64,000 nucleotides of DNA, from the NCBI RefSeq assembly GCF_003399645.1, contig NZ_NBXD01000026.1:1-64000 (forward strand). Direction: 5' to 3'. Below the pieces are notes generated by a model. It did not search any database, was not told the DNA's origin, and saw nothing but the letters and a program-made list of their open reading frames with translations. The translations under genes were made by a program, and so were the position numbers. Positions 60,119 through 64,000 of the stretch are shown piece after piece (positions within the stretch are counted from its first letter, which is position 1; every line of letters starts with the position of its first letter). The stretch comes from Subtercola boreus. Its GTDB lineage: Bacteria; Actinomycetota; Actinomycetes; Actinomycetales; Microbacteriaceae.

Positions 60119-61492
60119 ATGAGAACTGCAGGAAGACGGCCCTTCTGGGCCGGGGGAACGACGGCCATCGCCGTGCTGCTGGCGAGCATCCTGACGCTCG
60201 GTATGCTCGCGGGAGCGCCCGCCCTGGCGAGCGCGACCACGCGGGCAACCGGCGCGGATGTCGCGACCAGCGCGCTCTCGCCCACGACGAGCACCCGGGC
60301 GGCACGCACCGACGCACCCCGGCCTCCGGTGTCGTCGAACCCGATCGAGCTCGCCCAGACCCTCGTCGAGGCCCACGACGACGGAACGTTCCGCACCAAC
60401 CCCACGCTCATCTTCGATCGTGAGATCACCCCTCTCGCCCAGGGCCAGGCGCTCTCCGGCTGCACGCTCGACCTCCGCATCCTGCAGGTGCTCGTGCTGA
60501 CGCTGCAGAACTTCGGCTCGCTGAGCGTCTCCGACCTGCAGCGTCCGTGCATCGGGTCGAGCCTGAACTGCGGCCCGCCCACCTACTCGGTGCACTGCCT
60601 CAACCCGGGCGAGGCGATCGACTTCACGAGCGTCGGCGGCAACGGGCTGAACGGGTCTAACACCGCGACCTTCGACCTGTTGCGCTACCTCGACACCTTC
60701 GTGCCGCGCGGCACCAACGCGGGCCAGGCGAACTGCCGCTCCGGGCTCAGCCTCACGAACATCAACCAGTTCTCCGACTCGTGCAACCACCAGCACGTCG
60801 ACTTTCGAAACACCGACGCCGCGCTGAACGTCTCACCGCTTCCACCGAACCTCCCCTCGCTCGCCGACAGCTCCGCCTACGTGAAGGGTCTCTACACCGA
60901 CTTCCTCGGGCGTACCCCCTCGGCCGAGGAGACCGTGTTCTGGGCGCGCCAGCTGGCGGTGGGGTCGCCGCGCAGCATCGTCACCGGCGGGTTCGTGAAC
61001 AGTGACGAGTACCGGCTGATCCGTATCGATGCGGCCTATCGCAGCATCCTGGGCCGCACGGCCGAAGACGGCGGGCGCATGGACTGGCTCAAAGCCATGC
61101 GGGCGGGCTACATCACGACCGACGACATCGAGACCTCGCTCTACGACTCGGCCGAGTACTACCAGTCGCACACGGGAACCGACCCCGGTTTCGTGCAGTC
61201 GCTCTACAAGCGGTTGCTGCACCGGAGCACCGGGCAGGAAGACCTCGACTTCTGGTCGAACCTCATCGAGCAGAACGGTCGGGCCTGGGTCATCTCGAGA
61301 TTCTGGGATGCGCCCGAGACCATCGGCGAGCGTGTCAGCGCGATGTACAAGGTTTACCTCGGTCGGGCTCCGGATGATGGTGGCCTCGCAGGGTGGGTCG
61401 GAATCGCCCTCGACGTGGGAGACTCGGGCCTCCGCTCGGGGCTGACCAGCAGCGACGAGTACTTCAACCGAACCCTCAAACGCTTCCCCTGA
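60119..61492 (+). CDS. Secreted DUF4214-domain protein
   Basis: 457 residues from the ATG just before R-T-A-G-R-R; an in-frame ATG at 60053 and a TTG at 60038 could add 22-27 residues. Signal peptide with two arginines, core to about 41. Residues 70-240 have several cysteines and resemble a peptidase/amidase-like cell-wall domain of unknown identity. The C-terminal third holds repeated DUF4214-type segments (V-x-x-L-Y-x-D-F-L-G-R-x-P; A-Y-R-S-I-L-G-R-T; M-Y-K-V-Y-L-G-R-A-P), helical repeats found in surface-layer-associated proteins. Divergent from the lipoprotein gene. Confidence 0.75.
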   Translation: MRTAGRRPFWAGGTTAIAVLLASILTLGMLAGAPALASATTRATGADVATSALSPTTSTRAARTDAPRPPVSSNPIELAQTLVEAHDDGTFRTNPTLIFDREITPLAQGQALSGCTLDLRILQVLVLTLQNFGSLSVSDLQRPCIGSSLNCGPPTYSVHCLNPGEAIDFTSVGGNGLNGSNTATFDLLRYLDTFVPRGTNAGQANCRSGLSLTNINQFSDSCNHQHVDFRNTDAALNVSPLPPNLPSLADSSAYVKGLYTDFLGRTPSAEETVFWARQLAVGSPRSIVTGGFVNSDEYRLIRIDAAYRSILGRTAEDGGRMDWLKAMRAGYITTDDIETSLYDSAEYYQSHTGTDPGFVQSLYKRLLHRSTGQEDLDFWSNLIEQNGRAWVISRFWDAPETIGERVSAMYKVYLGRAPDDGGLAGWVGIALDVGDSGLRSGLTSSDEYFNRTLKRFP

Positions 61493-61802
61493 GCGCCGAT
61501 ATCGCCCCAATCACGGTCATCCGGCGTGATGGACGCGAGATTCAGTCGCTCGGACTGATACAACTGTAGAGACGGCTACGTGGCACTTCGGGTTGCGCGA
61601 GTCTGTCTGGTGGGGTCACATCACTGTCGGTTGCTAGGAACAAAAGACAGATCGGTGCCCGCCGCGGCGCGGCCGGCGGTTGATTCGTCCCCCGGCCGCG
61701 TCGCCTCACCGGGGCCGGCGCAGGCAGTTCGAGCTCCCGGTGTATCACTCATCGCTCCGTCAAGTGCTGACAATCCTGCGGCCGACGGCGCACCCTTGAT
61801 GC
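61493..61802. other. Intergenic region without recognised gene
   Basis: 310 bases. No ORF here has a coding-like residue pattern or ribosome-binding site. No tRNA or terminator was recognised. The last bases (C-A-C-C-C-T-T-G-A-T-G-C) precede the next gene and recur before 62220. Confidence 0.6.
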
Positions 61803-62147
61803 ATGAGAGAAATGCACTACGTCAATGACGTTCTCCTCGTGAGCGATGACATCTGCGAGGCGGTGTTCGAGTACGCCGCCGCTCTCGCGCGTGCCTCGTC
61901 GGCAGACGTCGTGACCATTCCGACCCTGAGACACGAATTGCGTTCCTCGTCGAGCCTCGTGCTCGGATCTGCCAGCCAACTGTTCTGCAGCACGAGCGAC
62001 ACCGATGCGGCGGGTGTCGATATCGACGACCCCGCCCTCGTCGCCAGACTGTGGGCTCTGGCGGGATTGCTCGGGACACCCAAGGCCGTGCCGTTCACCC
62101 CCACGATGGAGTGGGAGTCCCCCTCTTTCGACGACGATCTCACCTGA
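61803..62147 (+). CDS. Hypothetical protein
   Basis: 114 residues; no signal or membrane segment, acidic C-terminus. It begins M-R-E-M-H-Y; a second ATG three codons in has a closer GAGAGA. No family recognised. The bases just before the ATG match those before the GGQ gene downstream, suggesting a common promoter or translation signal. Confidence 0.5.
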   Translation: MREMHYVNDVLLVSDDICEAVFEYAAALARASSADVVTIPTLRHELRSSSSLVLGSASQLFCSTSDTDAAGVDIDDPALVARLWALAGLLGTPKAVPFTPTMEWESPSFDDDLT

Positions 62148-62219
62148 GCCCGACCGGCACGCGGGCCGGGGTGCGAGGCTCCGCCACCGCTCCGGATCGG
62201 GGCGTGCCACCCTTGGTGC

Positions 62220-62642
62220 ATGGACCTCATCGTGTCACCCGCTCTGACGATTCCGTCGGTGGAGCTCGGGTGGCGGTTCTCGCGCTCGTCTGGTGCCGGC
62301 GGCCAGCATGTGAACACGTCCGATAGCAGGGTCGAGCTGACCTGGAACGTCGTCGGCTCGACGGCCCTGTCTGACACACAGCGCACCATCCTCCTGGCCC
62401 GGCTGGAACGGCAGCTCGTGAACGGTTCGATCACCGTGATGGCCTCAGAGCGTCGGTCGCAGTTGCGAAACCGAGAGACCGCGCTGGCCCGGTTGTGCGA
62501 GATCATCGCTCGTGGCCTGGCTCCGGATGCCGCTCCCCGCCGCCCGACGAGAGCAACCCGCGGGTCGAAGCTGCGACGCCTCAGAGCCAAGGGGCAGCGC
62601 TCCGAGACGAAACAGACCAGGCGGCGACCCTCGGCGGACTGA
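62220..62642 (+). CDS. arfB: Ribosome-rescue peptidyl-tRNA hydrolase, ArfB/YaeJ-like
   Basis: 140 residues. It has G-G-Q at 27-29 within S-S-G-A-G-G-Q-H-V-N-T, the catalytic loop of class I release-factor-type hydrolases, and a Lys/Arg-rich C-terminal tail from about 105 that in ArfB enters the empty mRNA channel. No stop-codon recognition domain exists, so it should release peptides from stalled ribosomes without termination codons. No ribosome-binding site is obvious. Confidence 0.88.
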   Translation: MDLIVSPALTIPSVELGWRFSRSSGAGGQHVNTSDSRVELTWNVVGSTALSDTQRTILLARLERQLVNGSITVMASERRSQLRNRETALARLCEIIARGLAPDAAPRRPTRATRGSKLRRLRAKGQRSETKQTRRRPSAD

Positions 62643-62757
62643 TCGGAGCCCCTCCACAAACACTGCCACCGGGCGCCTTGTCAAGCCATTCCTCTTGCTA
62701 GTTCACTGAACTACTTTTAGAGGAGAGTGGTAGTGATGCTCACGGCGTTGTCCCCTG

Positions 62758-63261
62758 GTGAAGGCGGGGACTGCCGGAGGCGACAAGGGAGCAGATCGGT
62801 TGTTCAGACGTCCGGGGACGCGTCGGGTTCGGACGAGCGCCGAACCCGTGACGCTGGACTCGTGGACGCTCCCAGAGGCCAGTGGCACGCGGATCGAACG
62901 CAGACTCGCTACGACCCTGGTCGAAGAAGCCCGCCTCCACGGGACACGGGTGGGCAGCGTCATCTCTGCCACCGCCGATGTGAGCCCGCTGGTCAACAGG
63001 ATCGACCCGGACTCCGGCCGGTTTCTCGATGGGGCGTGGCATGTGACGCGCTCAGAGGACGCACTCCGCGCCATGGAATCCGAGATCCTCCCTCGCGCCC
63101 TCAGCCTGATTCGCGAGGGCGACCTGGCGGTCGACGGAACAGTGGCGGTCGAAACGTATGCCGCCCAGACGATTCAGACCGAACGGCTGGGCAAATTGTT
63201 CGAAATCGTCACGACAGGACACCGATTCCTGATCCGATTCACCATCGAAGAAGCGAGCTGA
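62758..63261 (+). CDS. Hypothetical protein, start uncertain
   Basis: 167 residues in the open frame; the coding-like part begins at about residue 26 (T-S-A-E-P-V-T-L-D-S-W). No family recognised, no membrane helix. The frame has no ATG and no ribosome-binding site at the GTG. A strong AGAGGAG with ATG lies 22 bases upstream in another frame, so a small frameshift or a different start may be involved. Confidence 0.5.
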   Translation: MKAGTAGGDKGADRLFRRPGTRRVRTSAEPVTLDSWTLPEASGTRIERRLATTLVEEARLHGTRVGSVISATADVSPLVNRIDPDSGRFLDGAWHVTRSEDALRAMESEILPRALSLIREGDLAVDGTVAVETYAAQTIQTERLGKLFEIVTTGHRFLIRFTIEEAS

Positions 63262-63267
63262 TGCGTC

Positions 63268-63507
63268 ATGAGCACTGCTGACCACCCGGCGTGGCCCTCG
63301 TTCGACGACCTCATCAGCGGAACGGGTCCCCAGGGGGCCGGCGCGGTGGAGCGGGCATCCGCACCGGCTTCCCTTCTCGCTGACCGGTCGCCCGTGCCGC
63401 CAGAGCTGTCGTGGGCTGGAAGCCATCGGACGTTCCTGGTCTCGGTAGCTGCCGGAACGACGGTCTTGTTCGCCATCGGCGTTCTTCTGAGACGCAGCCA
63501 GCGGTGA
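63268..63507 (+). CDS. Small membrane protein, tail-anchored
   Basis: 79 residues. A soluble N-terminal part rich in Ala, Ser and Pro, then one helix near the C-terminus (about 55-73, L-V-S-V-A-A-G-T-T-V-L-F-A-I-G-V) ending in L-R-R-S-Q-R, so the N-terminus faces the cytosol. The ATG lies six bases after the stop of the preceding gene and is likely co-transcribed. Function unknown. Confidence 0.6.
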   Translation: MSTADHPAWPSFDDLISGTGPQGAGAVERASAPASLLADRSPVPPELSWAGSHRTFLVSVAAGTTVLFAIGVLLRRSQR

Positions 63508-63571
63508 GCACCATGCCCCCCTCGCCGACGCACAATGCGCTCGGGGTGGGCTCGCTCGTCGGGTGAGCGAA

Positions 63572-63604
63572 AGAGCCCCGAGATCGCAGTGATCTCAGGG
63601 CTCT
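63572..63604. terminator. Terminator between the small membrane gene and tRNA-Tyr
   Basis: AGAGCCC-c-GAGATC pairs with GATCTC-a-GGGCTCT, loop GCAGT. It lies directly after the convergent units and can end both the upstream gene and the tRNA. Confidence 0.8.
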
Positions 63605-63610
63605 TCTCGG

Positions 63611-63692
63611 TGGCAAGTGAGGGATTCGAACCCCCGAAGGCTCAGCCGTCTGATTTACAGTCAGATCCCTTTGGCCGCTAGGGTAACTTGCC
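63611..63692 (-). tRNA. trnY: tRNA-Tyr (GTA)
   Basis: 82 bases on the minus strand, class II with a long variable arm (ACGGCTGAGCCTTCG). Acceptor GGCAAGT/ACTTGCC, anticodon stem-loop with CTGTAAA (anticodon GTA), T-loop GTTCGAATC. Confidence 0.97.
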
Positions 63693-63920
63693 AGGGCGCA
63701 CCCGACCACGTTCTGCAACACAACCGAAGGCGCTCGACAAGGATACTCATAGGTGGGGCCGCAGCGAAATCGGGCGGTCGGGCATCCGGAGCCTTTGATA
63801 CCGAAATCGTATCGAATCGTCTACGGGGTCTTCGGAAACAGCTCGATGCGTTCTCAATCGCTAAACTCTGGTGGAGATTCAGTCGCGCTCATCCCCGAGC
63901 GCGTGCCCAGCAAGGACGCT

Positions 63921-64000
63921 ATGCCAGGAATTGATGCTGTCGCCGAGCTCGCTGGCGTATCCACCGCCACGGTGTCGCGCGCGCTGAGCGGCAACGGGCA
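63921..64000 (+). CDS. LacI-family transcriptional regulator, N-terminal fragment (3' end outside window)
   Basis: The last 80 bases encode M-P-G-I-D-A-V-A-E-L-A-G-V-S-T-A-T-V-S-R and continue A-L-S-G-N-G, the LacI helix-turn-helix. The ATG follows AAGGA. The sensor domain is outside the window, so the regulated gene cannot be named. The 228-base stretch after tRNA-Tyr holds no other gene I could support. Confidence 0.85.
   Translation, partial: MPGIDAVAELAGVSTATVSRALSGNG

Overview
The window looks like chromosomal DNA of a high-GC Gram-positive actinobacterium. Evidence: strong G/C third-position bias, many GTG/TTG starts, 1-4 base translational overlaps, a NusG with a long acidic N-terminal extension, and Tat-dependent secreted proteins. 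Gene content resembles Microbacteriaceae, but that placement is inference. There are about 60 protein genes, four tRNAs (Trp, Met, Thr, Tyr) and no rRNA, CRISPR array, transposase or prophage.

Layout. 1-801: 3' end of a ferritin-like gene, then tatB. 788-10191 (minus): one tightly overlapped exopolysaccharide/capsule operon of tyrosine kinase with chain-length domain, low-molecular-weight phosphatase, priming phosphotransferase, two glycosyltransferases, flippase, pyruvyltransferase and polymerase. 10403-17322 (plus, plus one minus gene): two acyltransferases, an SGNH lipoprotein, a beta-helix exoprotein and a complete Tat-exported ferritin-like gene. The last 357 bases of that gene are identical to the first 357 bases of the window, so the polysaccharide locus lies between perfect direct repeats. 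17467-26141: transsulfuration pair (cystathionine gamma-synthase, cystathionine beta-synthase), an ABC exporter, and a LacI-operator-controlled sugar ABC importer. 26159-42521: rplL-rplJ with a leader attenuator, then about 12.7 kb of accessory genes (two-component system, nonsense-interrupted epimerase, YqaJ nuclease, secreted propeller protein plus metzincin, thioesterase, oxidoreductase, acetyltransferase), then rplA-rplK-nusG-secE-tRNA-Trp. 42670-52456: oxidoreductase, flavin reductase, aminotransferase, two tandem divergent Fic proteins with VbhA-like N-termini, an ABC-2 exporter, murB, a hadA/hadB-like dehydratase pair and a membrane protein. 52624-54836: an MFS efflux pump and a divergent TetR repressor with overlapping promoters, one shared operator and an intrinsic terminator inside the pump leader. 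54916-64000: short-chain dehydrogenase, membrane protein, tRNAs, GH13 alpha-glucosidase, inositol-phosphatase-like enzyme, secreted proteins, a short basic GGQ protein of the ArfB type, small unknowns, and the start of a LacI-type regulator.

Most noteworthy: the 357 bp direct repeats around the polysaccharide locus; the MFS/TetR control region (divergent promoters, operator, C14 tract, leader terminator); the tandem Fic genes with altered catalytic and inhibitory motifs; the rplJ leader terminator; the 19 bp perfect stem inside the sugar-importer operon; 15-27 bp tandem duplications at the stop codons of three unrelated genes; and an epimerase gene broken by one in-frame TAG.
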